Below are positions 7,968 through 16,919 of a stretch of 61,101 nucleotides of DNA, piece by piece. Made by a program: the position numbers and the translations under genes. The stretch covers positions 1-61,101 of the forward strand of contig CAJQLW010000058.1 of assembly GCA_905479325.1 (NCBI GenBank). The letters run 5' to 3'. The notes beneath the pieces were generated by a model that was not told the DNA's origin, did no database searches, and worked only from the letters and a program-made list of their open reading frames with translations. Within the stretch, counting starts at the first letter, position 1, and each line of letters opens with the position of its first letter. This DNA comes from an uncultured Flavobacteriales bacterium (GTDB lineage Bacteria; Bacteroidota; Bacteroidia; Flavobacteriales_E; Vicingaceae).

Positions 7968-9362
7968 ATGAAGACGATTCACACGATAACAACCTTATCA
8001 ATTGTAAGTTTACTACTTGCAAGTTGTACCGTTTCAAATTTGCCTTACGCATATGACGACTTGTATTATAGTCCCTCCAATGACCCTGTTCAGCAGGCAA
8101 GAATTGACCCTAACGCTCCTCAATCAAATCCAAATCAAACAGGATACTACAGCGACAGGTATACTCAAGAAGGTGGAACAAACCCAAATTCAGCTAACTA
8201 CCAAGATAGCTATGCACAAGAGGGCTCAGAAGCAATCAATCAAGATCCAGCAGAGGTAGAATACTATAATACTGATTATGCTCAAACTTTACAACAAATC
8301 AACGCTCCGGTAAGAAGTTTTAACACCTATGATCCTTACCAAAGAGATAGAATACTATACACCCAAAATCCAATGTTTATGACGCCGAGTGTTTATAATG
8401 GTTACCAATTTTGGGATCCATTCATGCCCACTACAGGTTTAAGTGTTGGTTGGAATTCTTTCAACGGCTGGAATGTTGGCGTAAACACCGGTTTCGGGTT
8501 TGGTTGCGGCAGAGCTTTAAATCCATACATTGGCTTTTACGACCCATTTTGGGGAAATAATATGTGGGGTTGGAACGATCCTTTCTGGGGTCCACAGTTC
8601 GGTTGGGGTAATAATTTTGGATGGAATAACCCTTGGGGATGGAATAACGGCTTTAATAACTTTGCGTTCAGAAATGGTTACAGACAAGGATTTAACGATG
8701 GGAACTTTAACAATTATAGGAATTATGCTATAGGTAATAATGGTTCTAACGGTAGAAGACAGATCATTGCACCAAGGGGAAGCGCAGGTTCTGTAAATTT
8801 TAGAAGCACAGGAGGTGATCGACCAGTAAGACCGGTTCGAGGAGATGTTAATGGAAGAACAAACCCAGTGCAATCTCCTAACAACTCAAGACCGGTGAGA
8901 CCTGCTCAATCAGCGCCTACAAGACCTTCTGCAGAAAGCAGACCGAGCCAATCTGCGCAGCCAAGTAGGCCAACCAATGGCAACACTAGCCCTGTTCGTA
9001 GCACCACAAGACCGCCAAGGTATCAAACACCAAGAGCGCCTGCTACTAATACGAGACCGGCAGAAGAAAGTAGACCTGTGAGAACCAAACCTGCTAGACC
9101 TACAACTAGACCTAGCGCTCAACCTCAGCGGCCTACAAATACTAGACCCGCTCAGCAACAAGCCCGTCCAAGTTATTCTAGACCTGCATCAAGACCTGCG
9201 CAGCAGCAAGCACGACCCGCTACAACACAACCTAGGCAACAAAGCAGACCTACTTATAACAACAGTAGACCTACCTATTCTGCCCCAAGAAGTACAGGTG
9301 GAAGCAGTGGTGGAAGCTCGGGAGGAAGCAGAACTACTCCTTCTAGACCGAGTAGAAGATAA
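7968..9362 (+). CDS. Putative lipoprotein with Trp/Asn/Gly-rich centre and Pro/Arg-rich tail
   Basis: 464 residues from the ATG at 7968. The upstream in-frame extension is rejected because a lipoprotein signal (MKTIHTITTLSIVSLLLASC, lipobox Cys20) begins here. Residues ~20-110 are acidic and Tyr/Gln/Asn-rich. Residues ~150-245 are very rich in Trp, Gly, Asn and Phe (repeats like WGWNDPFWG and GWNNPWGW). Residues ~270-464 are a basic, disordered Pro/Arg/Ser/Thr/Gln tail with repeated RPxxxxRP units. It is probably attached to the outer membrane. The function is unknown, and similar low-complexity lipoproteins are easily mis-annotated by composition. A FadL-like porin gene starts 29 nt downstream, so the two may be co-transcribed. 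Confidence 0.75.
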   Translation: MKTIHTITTLSIVSLLLASCTVSNLPYAYDDLYYSPSNDPVQQARIDPNAPQSNPNQTGYYSDRYTQEGGTNPNSANYQDSYAQEGSEAINQDPAEVEYYNTDYAQTLQQINAPVRSFNTYDPYQRDRILYTQNPMFMTPSVYNGYQFWDPFMPTTGLSVGWNSFNGWNVGVNTGFGFGCGRALNPYIGFYDPFWGNNMWGWNDPFWGPQFGWGNNFGWNNPWGWNNGFNNFAFRNGYRQGFNDGNFNNYRNYAIGNNGSNGRRQIIAPRGSAGSVNFRSTGGDRPVRPVRGDVNGRTNPVQSPNNSRPVRPAQSAPTRPSAESRPSQSAQPSRPTNGNTSPVRSTTRPPRYQTPRAPATNTRPAEESRPVRTKPARPTTRPSAQPQRPTNTRPAQQQARPSYSRPASRPAQQQARPATTQPRQQSRPTYNNSRPTYSAPRSTGGSSGGSSGGSRTTPSRPSRR

Positions 9363-9391
9363 ATATTGATTGTGTGACTAAAAAATTAATT

Positions 9392-10888
9392 ATGAAATAC
9401 ATACTATTCTTCTTAACGTTGGCTATCTCGAGTATTGGTTTTGCACAAAACAGTATCGATGCACTTCGTTATTCAAGAAACGACTATGCAGGAACGGCTA
9501 GATTTACTGCCATGGGTGGAGCCTTCGGCGCTCTTGGAGGAGAAGTATCTGGCCTACTAATCAACCCTGCAGGGATTGGCGTATACCGGAACTCTGAATT
9601 TACTGTATCAACCGGCTTTAATGATTACCAAGCTAGCACTAATTTTAGAGGAGAAACTAGAAGTGACGGAAGATTCAACATGAACATTCCCAACATCGCT
9701 TATGTAGGTTCCTATAAAGGGGATGCGAATTCATGGAAAAATTATTCATTTGGAATAAGTCACAATCGGATCAATCATTTTAACTCTGAAAGCAGAGCTT
9801 ATGGAAATACCAATAATTCAACTATTGTTGACGATTACGTAAACACCTTGAATAGAACTAACCCATCAGTTGAATCTGTCGCTGATTATACATTCCCTTT
9901 CGGACCATCACAAGCATACAATCTTTTACTAATTGATCGCGTAAATAATCAGTACGTACCTTATGTATTCTTTACCGTCGCAGACAGTGGAAATCAAAAC
10001 TTAACCAACATTGAACAAACAAGGCTAATTGAAACCCGAGGCAATCAATCTGAAACACAGTTTTCTTTTGGTGGAAATTATCAAGATAGATTATACATGG
10101 GAGGAAGTATTGGATTTCAAACAATTTCGTTCAATCAAGAGTATTCATTCCAAGAAGATTACACCTATGATAGACCAGCGATTTCAACAGACACATTTAC
10201 AGTTACACGTTTTTCCGAAGGAAGTAACCTTGCAGTTCGAGGGAGAGGAGTAAACTTTAAGTTTGGTGTAATTTATAGGTTAACCGAGAATTTACGGGCA
10301 GGGTTATCTATTCATTCACCTACATTTTTAAGCTTTGACGAAACGTATTCATACGGTGCAAGTTCGAGCTTCGCAGATGGCGCCGATTTTAGAGCTGATT
10401 CTGTTACCTCTGAGTTTGGTTATCGACTTAGAACACCTGCTAGAGTGAATGCTAGCTTAGCCTACTTATTTAAATCAAGAGCCTTAATAAGTGTAGATTA
10501 TGAATTTCTTGATTATTCAGATGCAAGCTTCAATGATCGTTCCAGTTATCCGAATGATTATTCAGGAACCAATAGCAGTATTGATCAAAATCTTGGTTCC
10601 TCTCATCAAATTCGAGTAGGAGCTGAATACAAGTTTAACCCATTTGTGGCAAGACTAGGTTACAACTACCAAGGTAATCCTTACAAAGAGAGTTTAAGAT
10701 ACAATGACGAAAGCAGAAGTACTTACTCAATAGGTGGAGGGTTTAGAAATAGAAACTTCAATTTCGATGTTGCTTTAAACTATAGAGAAACACAAATTAG
10801 AAGCTATTTATACAGTTCTGCAGATGTTCCGGCATTAACGAATGAAAGTGTAACTAATTTGGTTTTCACCGTTGGCTGGAGATGGTAA
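9392..10888 (+). CDS. OmpP1/FadL-family outer membrane transport protein
   Basis: 498 residues from the ATG at 9392. A GTG 18 nt earlier is possible, but the ATG gives a clean signal peptide (MKYILFFLTLAISSIGFAQ). The mature N-terminus has the conserved FadL-like hatch segment with ALRYSRNDYAGTARFTAMG and a glycine-rich GGAFGALGGEVSGLLINPAG. The rest alternates polar and aromatic residues as in a 14-stranded barrel and ends in an aromatic residue pair (GWRW). Family members move hydrophobic compounds through the outer membrane; the substrate here is unknown. It follows the lipoprotein gene and ends at a bidirectional terminator. Confidence 0.85.
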   Translation: MKYILFFLTLAISSIGFAQNSIDALRYSRNDYAGTARFTAMGGAFGALGGEVSGLLINPAGIGVYRNSEFTVSTGFNDYQASTNFRGETRSDGRFNMNIPNIAYVGSYKGDANSWKNYSFGISHNRINHFNSESRAYGNTNNSTIVDDYVNTLNRTNPSVESVADYTFPFGPSQAYNLLLIDRVNNQYVPYVFFTVADSGNQNLTNIEQTRLIETRGNQSETQFSFGGNYQDRLYMGGSIGFQTISFNQEYSFQEDYTYDRPAISTDTFTVTRFSEGSNLAVRGRGVNFKFGVIYRLTENLRAGLSIHSPTFLSFDETYSYGASSSFADGADFRADSVTSEFGYRLRTPARVNASLAYLFKSRALISVDYEFLDYSDASFNDRSSYPNDYSGTNSSIDQNLGSSHQIRVGAEYKFNPFVARLGYNYQGNPYKESLRYNDESRSTYSIGGGFRNRNFNFDVALNYRETQIRSYLYSSADVPALTNESVTNLVFTVGWRW

Positions 10889-10901
10889 AAACGCAACACT
10901 A

Positions 10902-10938
10902 GAAAAAAAGCCTCAAAACTTAAATTTGGAGGCTTTTT
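10902..10938. terminator. Bidirectional terminator between porin and LysM glucosaminidase genes
   Basis: The stem AAAAAGCCTC / GAGGCTTTTT encloses a 14-nt loop, flanked by A and T runs. The two convergent genes end on either side. Confidence 0.8.
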
Positions 10939-10946
10939 CATTTCAG

Positions 10947-11900
10947 TTAAGCAGGTTTCGTTTTCTGCAAAAACAATTTGTCGCCTTGCTTGGGTTGGTC
11001 ACCTTCAAACATGCGGTTTCTTTTATATAGCTTTTTTAGCTTGATGCCATACTTTTGAGAAATATCCCACATGGTTTCTCCCGTTCTCACAATATGGTAC
11101 TCCTCTTTTGCTTTGCATCGCTTAGGCTGCAAAAACAACACCCCCTCATCAAAAAGTTCTGTCTCTTTATCCCAATCATTGTATTTATACAACTGCCATA
11201 CTCCCATGTTGAATTCTTCTGCAATTTTCTCGAAACTGTCTTCCGGCTTTACCTCAATGTAACGAATGTTATTCTCATGCAGTTTTGTAACATGACTTCC
11301 TCTTTTCTTTGAGTTTGCAATCGCCTCCCTTTTTTCGTCTTTGGTATTATTTTCTTTTTTCTCGTGCTTTACTTTGACTGATTTTCCTGGCTTCATTTTA
11401 TCATATTTTGCCAAATCATTCTCTTCTATTATTCGAATTAACAATTGAGGATACTTTGGATTGGTAGCATACCCAGCTTCTTTTATGCCTTTTGCCCAAC
11501 CTTTATAGTCTGTTATTTTAAGTTCAAATAAAGCCGCGTATCGCTTTCGTTTTAAAAAAGCTGAATGATCTGAAAAAGATTCTAATGCAGTTTTGTATTT
11601 TCGAAAGCACTCGTCTTTTGAATCATCATCTTGAATAAAAGTCTCTCCTTGCCAATCGCTATGACACTTAATGCCAAAATGATTGTTAGCGTACCTTGCT
11701 AAAGGACTGTTTCCATCACCAGATTCTAAAATGCCCTGTGCCAGCGTTATGCTTGCCGGCACACCGCTGTGGTGCATTTCTTTAATGGCTTCATCTTTGA
11801 ACATTTCTATGTACTCTAATCGGGTAATTCTTTTACTTGCAGGTTGTGCAAAAGTTGAAATAGTGGTGACAACCAAAAGAATCAATGTTAACTTTTTCAT
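10947..11900 (-). CDS. Secreted glucosaminidase (GH73-like) with two LysM domains
   Basis: 317 residues. The signal peptide covers 1-18 (MKKLTLILLVVTTISTFAQ). Residues ~25-165 match the FlgJ/LytG-type N-acetylglucosaminidase fold: SITLAQGILESGDGNS contains the expected catalytic Glu, followed by NHFGIKC and GYATNPKYP. A charged Lys/Glu linker leads to two C-terminal LysM modules (about 215-255 and 268-312; the second begins YHIVRTGETMWDISQKYG) that bind peptidoglycan. It is likely a periplasmic or surface wall hydrolase used in cell separation or remodelling. A -7 box lies only 4 nt before the ATG, suggesting a leaderless mRNA. Confidence 0.9.
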   Translation of the reverse strand: MKKLTLILLVVTTISTFAQPASKRITRLEYIEMFKDEAIKEMHHSGVPASITLAQGILESGDGNSPLARYANNHFGIKCHSDWQGETFIQDDDSKDECFRKYKTALESFSDHSAFLKRKRYAALFELKITDYKGWAKGIKEAGYATNPKYPQLLIRIIEENDLAKYDKMKPGKSVKVKHEKKENNTKDEKREAIANSKKRGSHVTKLHENNIRYIEVKPEDSFEKIAEEFNMGVWQLYKYNDWDKETELFDEGVLFLQPKRCKAKEEYHIVRTGETMWDISQKYGIKLKKLYKRNRMFEGDQPKQGDKLFLQKTKPA

Positions 11901-11904
11901 GTCT

Positions 11905-11932
11905 CAAAATTAGGAGCAAACAAGAGCCTCAA
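11905..11932 (-). promoter_or_regulatory. Promoter of LysM glucosaminidase gene
   Basis: On the minus strand, TTG (11930-11932), a 17-nt spacer and TAATTTTG (11905-11912) fit the -33/-7 pattern, though 19-21 nt is the more usual spacer. The -7 box ends 4 nt before the start codon. Confidence 0.5.
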
Positions 11933-11982
11933 CTTTGAGCTAAAATGAAAGTATTAACAATAGAGTATTGATGAATTCGAGC

Positions 11983-12849
11983 CTAATTCCCTTGTAAACC
12001 GCCAGTGTGAATGGCTAAAATTCTTGCACCTTTTGGGAAATAATCGTTTCTAATTAAATCAAACAGACCAAACATCATTTTAGAAGTATAGACCTTGTCT
12101 AATTCTACCCCGTATTCTTTGAAAAATGATTTCATAAATTCAATTTGCTCCGGTTTTGTTTTGCCATAACCACCAAAGTGGTAGTTTGGCTGTAATTGCA
12201 CCTTTTGCAACTGCTCTTGTGTGCAATACTTTGCTATCTCATCGAACATAAACCCTCCTCCTTTCAATGCAGGAAAAACCAATAACTTCTCACTTGCTAA
12301 GCACCGACAAATACCGGAAGCTGTGGTTGCTGTGCCTGCTGAAATTGAAAGGTAATTAAAGCCGTGGCCTACCTCAGCTAAAATCTCTTGGCACCCTTTT
12401 ACTCCAAGTTCGTTAGCTCCGCCTTCTGGAATAAGGTAAAATTGACCAAAACGCAACACCAATTCACTTAAAAATGAGTGCTCCGTTTTTTGTTTGTACT
12501 GTTCGCGACTTACAAAATGTAGGTGCATTCCATTCTCTTTCGCTTTTCTTAAAGTATCATTTTCAAAGCCCTCATCGCCTCGAATAATTCCAATTGTAGC
12601 CATTGAAAACAACTTCCCTGCTGCGGCTGTTGCAGCAATGTGATTCGAGTATGCGCCTCCAAAGGTTAAAAGAGTCTTTATCCCTGCATGTTGCGCCGCT
12701 TGAACGTTAAGCGCAAGCTTCCGCCATTTATTACCCGAAATTTCTGGATGAATCAAATCGTCCCGTTTTAACCAAAGGTCAATCTCTTTACTTTTTAAAA
12801 AAGAGGAGTTTAATTTTTGAAGCGGACTTGGAAGTTGAAAAATTTGCAT
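11983..12849 (-). CDS. PLP-dependent D-cysteine desulfhydrase / ACC deaminase family enzyme
   Basis: 288 residues from the ATG at 12849; a TTG nine nt upstream is less likely. The fold-type II PLP enzyme signature is present: the Schiff-base lysine lies in SGNKWRKLALN near residue 40, the phosphate-binding region in TFGGAYSNHIAATAAAG, and the serine/glycine-rich SAGTATTASGI further on. Relatives break down D-cysteine to pyruvate, sulfide and ammonia, or deaminate 1-aminocyclopropane-1-carboxylate. The two activities cannot be separated by sequence reading alone. It is a single gene, divergent from DUF5522. Confidence 0.85.
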   Translation of the reverse strand: MQIFQLPSPLQKLNSSFLKSKEIDLWLKRDDLIHPEISGNKWRKLALNVQAAQHAGIKTLLTFGGAYSNHIAATAAAGKLFSMATIGIIRGDEGFENDTLRKAKENGMHLHFVSREQYKQKTEHSFLSELVLRFGQFYLIPEGGANELGVKGCQEILAEVGHGFNYLSISAGTATTASGICRCLASEKLLVFPALKGGGFMFDEIAKYCTQEQLQKVQLQPNYHFGGYGKTKPEQIEFMKSFFKEYGVELDKVYTSKMMFGLFDLIRNDYFPKGARILAIHTGGLQGN

Positions 12850-12893
12850 AAAATTCAAAATTGAATAATAAATGAACCAAATTCAACTTTTAG

Positions 12894-13088
<195 letters not shown>

Positions 13089-13105
13089 TTCAAGTTTAAA
13101 CTGCC

Positions 13106-13113
13106 TATTTTTA
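13106..13113 (+). promoter_or_regulatory. Possible -7 box for hutU
   Basis: TATTTTTA is one base off TAnnTTTG and ends 4 nt before the hutU ATG. It would place the transcription start at or near the start codon. Confidence 0.3.
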
Positions 13114-13117
13114 CGTT

Positions 13118-15121
13118 ATGGAAAAAACAGCATTATCTTTTAAAGCTCAAATATTACAAGGAATACCTAACGAATTACCCCCTAAAAAAGAGTTCGACCC
13201 AAAGATAAATCACGCTCCTGTTCGAAAACAAATTTTAACAGCAGCAGAAAAAAAGTTAGCGCTTCGCAATGCTTTACGCTACTTTCCAAGTAAGCACCAT
13301 TCAATTTTAGCAAAAGAGTTTGCAGAGGAGCTAGAAAATTATGGCAGAATTTACATGCACCGTTTTAGACCAGATTATGAGATCAAAGCAAAACACTTTG
13401 AAGAATTTCCTCATCAATCAAAACAAGCTGCGGGAATCATGTTAATGCTTTCAAATAATTTAGACCATGCCGTTGCTCAGCATCCGCATGAGTTAATAAC
13501 CTATGGAGGAAACGGAGCGGTTTTTCAAAACTGGGCCCAGTACCTTTTAGCCATGCAGTATTTAGCAACCATGAACGACCAACAAACGCTAGTCATGTAT
13601 TCTGGTCATTCTATGGGTTTATTCCCATCGCATAAAGATGCCCCCAGAGTGGTGGTAACTAACGGAATGATGATTCCGAATTATTCTAAACCAGATGACT
13701 GGGAAAAATTCAATGCTTTAGGAGTGACCCAATACGGACAAATGACTGCTGGGTCGTTTATGTACATTGGTCCCCAAGGAATTGTACATGGAACAACCAT
13801 TACAATTTTAAATGCAGGAAGAATGATTTCCGATGAAGGATTAGGAGGAAAACTTTTTGTCACCGCAGGTCTAGGCGGAATGTCAGGCGCTCAGCCAAAA
13901 GCAGCAAAAATTGCAGGTGCAGTAAGCATTACTGCCGAAATAAACGCTAAAGCGACCCATACACGCCACTCTCAAGGTTGGGTAGATGAAGTATATACAG
14001 ATTTAGATGAGTTGCTGGCCCGAACAAAACAAGCCCAAAATAACAAAGAAGCCGTTTCATTGGTGTACCAAGGTAACATTGTAGATTTATGGGAGAAGCT
14101 GGCAAAAGAAAATTATAAAGTTGACTTAGGTTCTGATCAGACATCATTACATAATCCTTGGGCAGGAGGCTACTATCCAACAGGCTTCACTTACGAGGAA
14201 TCAAATGAAATGATGGCAAAAGAATCCGCTAGATTCAAGGAAGAAGTTCAACGAACATTAAAAGATCATGTTACAGCCATTAACAAGCTAAGTTCACAAG
14301 GGATGTACTTTTTTGACTACGGAAATGCATTTTTACTCGAATCTAGTAGAGCGGGCGCCGAAATAATGAAAGGCTTAGACTTCAAGTATCCGTCATATGT
14401 TCAAGACATTATGGGACCAATGTGTTTTGATTATGGATTTGGACCTTTCAGGTGGGTTTGTGCATCAAACGACCCTAAAGACCTGCAAATTACAGATAGA
14501 ATCGCCGGCGAAGTTTTAGAAGAAATGGCCAAGACTGCTCCCAAAGAAATCAAGCAACAAATAGAAGACAACCTAAGATGGATTGAAGCTGCAGAAGAAA
14601 ACAAACTTGTTGTTGGTTCTCAAGCTAGAATTCTATATGCCGATGCAGAAGGGAGAATGAGGATTGCAAAAGCCTTTAACGACGCCATCAAATCTGGAGA
14701 ATTATCTGCCCCGATAATTTTGGGCAGAGACCATCACGATGTTTCTGGGACAGATTCGCCTTACAGAGAAACCTCAAATATTTACGACGGATCTCAATTC
14801 ACAGCCGATATGGCAATTCAAAATGTAATTGGCGATTCCTTTAGAGGAGCTACTTGGGTTTCCATTCACAATGGGGGTGGCGTAGGATGGGGAGAAGTTA
14901 TTAACGGTGGTTTCGGAATGTTAATTGATGGAAGTGCAGATGCAGAAAGAAGATTAACTTCCATGCTACATTGGGATGTTAACAACGGAATAGCCAGAAG
15001 AAATTGGGCAAGAAATGAAGGTGCAACATACGCCATAAAGCGCGCAATGGAGATGGAACCTAATTTAAAAGTTACCATCCCAAATTTAGTGGACGAATCA
15101 GAATTAGATAGTTTAGTATGA
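13118..15121 (+). CDS. hutU: Urocanate hydratase (long form)
   Basis: 667 residues. It converts urocanate to imidazolone propionate, step two of histidine breakdown, using tightly bound NAD+. The diagnostic NAD-binding segment GLGGMSGAQPKAAKIAG occurs near residue 255. A long HTRHSQGWVDEVYTDLDELL segment follows, and MGPMCFDYGFGPFRWVC lies near 440. It is longer than the ~555-residue proteobacterial enzyme and matches the long Bacteroidota/eukaryote-like form. No hutH, hutI or hutG lies in the window, so the pathway genes are scattered or elsewhere. Its stop overlaps the next small gene as ATGA. Confidence 0.95.
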   Translation: MEKTALSFKAQILQGIPNELPPKKEFDPKINHAPVRKQILTAAEKKLALRNALRYFPSKHHSILAKEFAEELENYGRIYMHRFRPDYEIKAKHFEEFPHQSKQAAGIMLMLSNNLDHAVAQHPHELITYGGNGAVFQNWAQYLLAMQYLATMNDQQTLVMYSGHSMGLFPSHKDAPRVVVTNGMMIPNYSKPDDWEKFNALGVTQYGQMTAGSFMYIGPQGIVHGTTITILNAGRMISDEGLGGKLFVTAGLGGMSGAQPKAAKIAGAVSITAEINAKATHTRHSQGWVDEVYTDLDELLARTKQAQNNKEAVSLVYQGNIVDLWEKLAKENYKVDLGSDQTSLHNPWAGGYYPTGFTYEESNEMMAKESARFKEEVQRTLKDHVTAINKLSSQGMYFFDYGNAFLLESSRAGAEIMKGLDFKYPSYVQDIMGPMCFDYGFGPFRWVCASNDPKDLQITDRIAGEVLEEMAKTAPKEIKQQIEDNLRWIEAAEENKLVVGSQARILYADAEGRMRIAKAFNDAIKSGELSAPIILGRDHHDVSGTDSPYRETSNIYDGSQFTADMAIQNVIGDSFRGATWVSIHNGGGVGWGEVINGGFGMLIDGSADAERRLTSMLHWDVNNGIARRNWARNEGATYAIKRAMEMEPNLKVTIPNLVDESELDSLV

Positions 15122-15327
15122 CCAAATACAATGCAGACCAAATAACTTGGAAACATCACGCAATCGGCTTTGGCGTTTTCATTTACGTTTTGAATACCTT
15201 CGTCATACCCTTTTTTAGTGACCAAGTTATTACGATTGAGTCTATTCTTTTCATGATTCCCATCTGCATTGTTGTTGGATATGGTTTTGGCAGATTCAAA
15301 AAATGGCAAAAAGAAAGGAAAGTTTAG
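15118..15327 (+). CDS. Small membrane protein coupled to hutU
   Basis: 69 residues with two hydrophobic helices (about 15-34 and 40-59) and a basic C-terminal tail (KKWQKERKV), so it is probably an inner-membrane hairpin. The ATG overlaps the hutU stop by 4 nt (ATGA), a strong sign that it is truly translated. I do not recognise a family. A role linked to histidine or urocanate use is only a guess from position. Confidence 0.7.
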   Translation: MTKYNADQITWKHHAIGFGVFIYVLNTFVIPFFSDQVITIESILFMIPICIVVGYGFGRFKKWQKERKV

Positions 15328-15358
15328 ACAAATGTCTTTTTTGTTTGGAAAAAAGTCG

Positions 15359-15366
15359 TAAATTTG
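15359..15366 (+). promoter_or_regulatory. -7 promoter box for the Xre/RES operon
   Basis: TAAATTTG matches TAnnTTTG and ends 17 nt before the antitoxin ATG. A hexamer TTTGGA occurs twice (15344-15349 and 15363-15368), 19 nt apart, and could be an antitoxin operator, but this is weak. The nearest TTG stands only 15 nt before the box. Confidence 0.45.
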
Positions 15367-15383
15367 GAGGAAATTAGAACATT

Positions 15384-15884
15384 ATGACCTACAAATCAGA
15401 CAGCAGCATTCAACAAGTTAATGAAGCAATTGCAGAATATTCTCAGGTCATTTCGTCTAAAAACAATCTAAGTCTTTTACCCAGTAGCATTCAAAATGGT
15501 TTCTTTCAAAACAAACTACTAGTTATCGAGCTCATTCAAAATGGCCTACCCTACACCCTTTTTGAAAAAATAAAATCCATCATTCCATACACTGAAGAAG
15601 AATGGGCTAATTATCTGAATCTATCAGTAAAAACATTACAACGAAATAAAAAAGAAGCTAGTTTTCTATTTAAACCTATCCATTCAGAAAAAATAATAGA
15701 GCTCGCCGAAGTAGCTTATTTTGGTCATGAAATTTTTGATTCTGCAAGCAAGTTTTACAGCTGGCTTTCTTCAAACAATTATGCTCTTGGTAATCATACC
15801 CCTTCAAATTTACTGCAAAACTCATATGGTAAAGAAATGGTTTTGGCAGAATTAAATAGAGTTGATCACGGAATATTCGTTTAA
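15384..15884 (+). CDS. Xre/ParS/MbcA-family antitoxin of a RES toxin
   Basis: 166 residues. The N-terminal half is helical with a helix-turn-helix-like stretch (around YTEEEWANYLNLSVKTLQRN, about 72-91) expected to bind its own promoter. The C-terminal part has the toxin-binding DUF2384 pattern: FDSASKFYSWLSSNNYALGN followed by TPSNLLQNSYGKEMVLAELNRVDHGIF. It is joined to the downstream RES gene by TAATG (1-nt overlap), the usual order in these type II modules. The family neutralises the toxin by blocking its active-site cleft. Confidence 0.92.
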   Translation: MTYKSDSSIQQVNEAIAEYSQVISSKNNLSLLPSSIQNGFFQNKLLVIELIQNGLPYTLFEKIKSIIPYTEEEWANYLNLSVKTLQRNKKEASFLFKPIHSEKIIELAEVAYFGHEIFDSASKFYSWLSSNNYALGNHTPSNLLQNSYGKEMVLAELNRVDHGIFV

Positions 15885-16348
15885 TGACGATTTTCAGATT
15901 GACAAGGCAGAAATATGCTCATGAATTAAGTGGCTATGTTGCCTCTTTATTTGGTAATCGTTGGAATTCAAAAGGGATAAAAATGATTTATGCCGCTGAA
16001 AGCAGAGCTCTTGCGATGGCAGAAGTAGTTGTACATATTACACTAGCTAACTTACCAAGTGATTTTATGATGGTTGAAATTGATGTTCCGGACTCTCTTA
16101 GCATTGGAACAGTTGAACGAACTAAACTAGCTGAAAATTGGAATGCTCATCCATTTCAATACTTTACCCAACAAATTGGGGACAAATTCATAAGAGATCA
16201 AGAACATGCCATACTCAAAGTTCCTTCTGCTGTTGTTAAGGGAGATTATAATTACCTGATCAACCCAATTCACCCAAAATTTAAGAAGTTATCTATTAAA
16301 AACGCCAGTCACTTTCCATTTGACCATAGAATATTCAATGAAAACTGA
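15884..16348 (+). CDS. RES-domain toxin, NAD+-phosphorolysing/degrading
   Basis: 154 residues covering a complete RES domain, which in characterised relatives depletes NAD+ and halts growth. The family pattern is visible: an N-terminal Arg-Leu-Thr-Arg-x-x-Tyr, the GNRWNSKGIKMIYAAESRALAMAE block with the invariant Arg and Ser/Glu region, and the C-terminal LINPIHPKFKKL...FDHRIF. Nothing essential seems missing, so the toxin may be active. It forms an operon with its antitoxin. The next gene begins 2 nt after the stop, possibly transcribed with it. Confidence 0.92.
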   Translation: MTIFRLTRQKYAHELSGYVASLFGNRWNSKGIKMIYAAESRALAMAEVVVHITLANLPSDFMMVEIDVPDSLSIGTVERTKLAENWNAHPFQYFTQQIGDKFIRDQEHAILKVPSAVVKGDYNYLINPIHPKFKKLSIKNASHFPFDHRIFNEN

Positions 16349-16349
16349 C

Positions 16350-16919
16350 ATGCATTATCACTTTCTCATTCATAAACCATACGGTTATTTAAGTCAATTC
16401 ATAAACAATGGGCCTAAAAAAGGAAAGAAAAAACTGTTGGGAGAATTATACGATTTTCCGGAAGGAACTATGGCCATAGGAAGATTAGACGAACCATCAG
16501 AAGGACTATTACTGCTTACAACAGATGGAATGATGAGTGAAGCGGTGCGAGGTAAAAAAGTTGACAAAGAGTACTACGCCCAAATTGATGGACTGATATC
16601 TGACACCGCATTAGAACAATTAAAGAAAGGCGTTGAAATAGGATTTAATGGAAAAAGATATACAACGAAAAAATGCCTTGTGAAAAGAATAGCAGATCCG
16701 CTCTTCCCTGAAAGAAGTCAAAAAATTAGAGACGCAAAGCACGGTCCAACTGAGTGGATTTCGATAACTCTGAACGAAGGAAAGTTTAGACAGGTTAGAA
16801 AAATGACTGCCGCTGTTGGTTATCCAACATTGAGGCTGGTTAGAGTGCGGATTGGAAAATACTCCTTGACAGATTTAAAGCCCGGTTTAGTGACTTCTTT
16901 AAAAGAAATTTCAGTTTAA
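16350..16919 (+). CDS. rRNA large-subunit pseudouridine synthase, RsuA/RluE-like
   Basis: 189 residues from the ATG at 16350, 2 nt after the RES stop; the ATG at 16338 inside the RES gene is an alternative. The start [16 protein letters not shown] is the KPYG motif of the RsuA/RluB/E/F group, and the catalytic Asp lies in [15 protein letters not shown] near residue 50. No S4 domain precedes it, as in RluE, which modifies U2457 of 23S rRNA; the exact site here is inferred only from that. The stop shares a TTAA with the convergent photolyase stop. Confidence 0.88.
   Translation: MHYHFLIHKPYGYLSQFINNGPKKGKKKLLGELYDFPEGTMAIGRLDEPSEGLLLLTTDGMMSEAVRGKKVDKEYYAQIDGLISDTALEQLKKGVEIGFNGKRYTTKKCLVKRIADPLFPERSQKIRDAKHGPTEWISITLNEGKFRQVRKMTAAVGYPTLRLVRVRIGKYSLTDLKPGLVTSLKEISV

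Noticed and set aside
8517-8873. 118-codon minus-strand frame inside the Trp/Asn-rich lipoprotein gene
   Set aside because: It is an antisense shadow of a low-complexity coding region, with Ile/Ser/Val runs expected from the complement.
14866-15309. 147-codon minus-strand frame across the hutU end and the small membrane gene
   Set aside because: It is antisense to two overlapping real genes and lacks any family signature.
15366-15371. GGAGGA before the antitoxin as a Shine-Dalgarno sequence
   Set aside because: It ends 12 nt or more before the ATG and overlaps the -7 box; Bacteroidota seldom use SD pairing.
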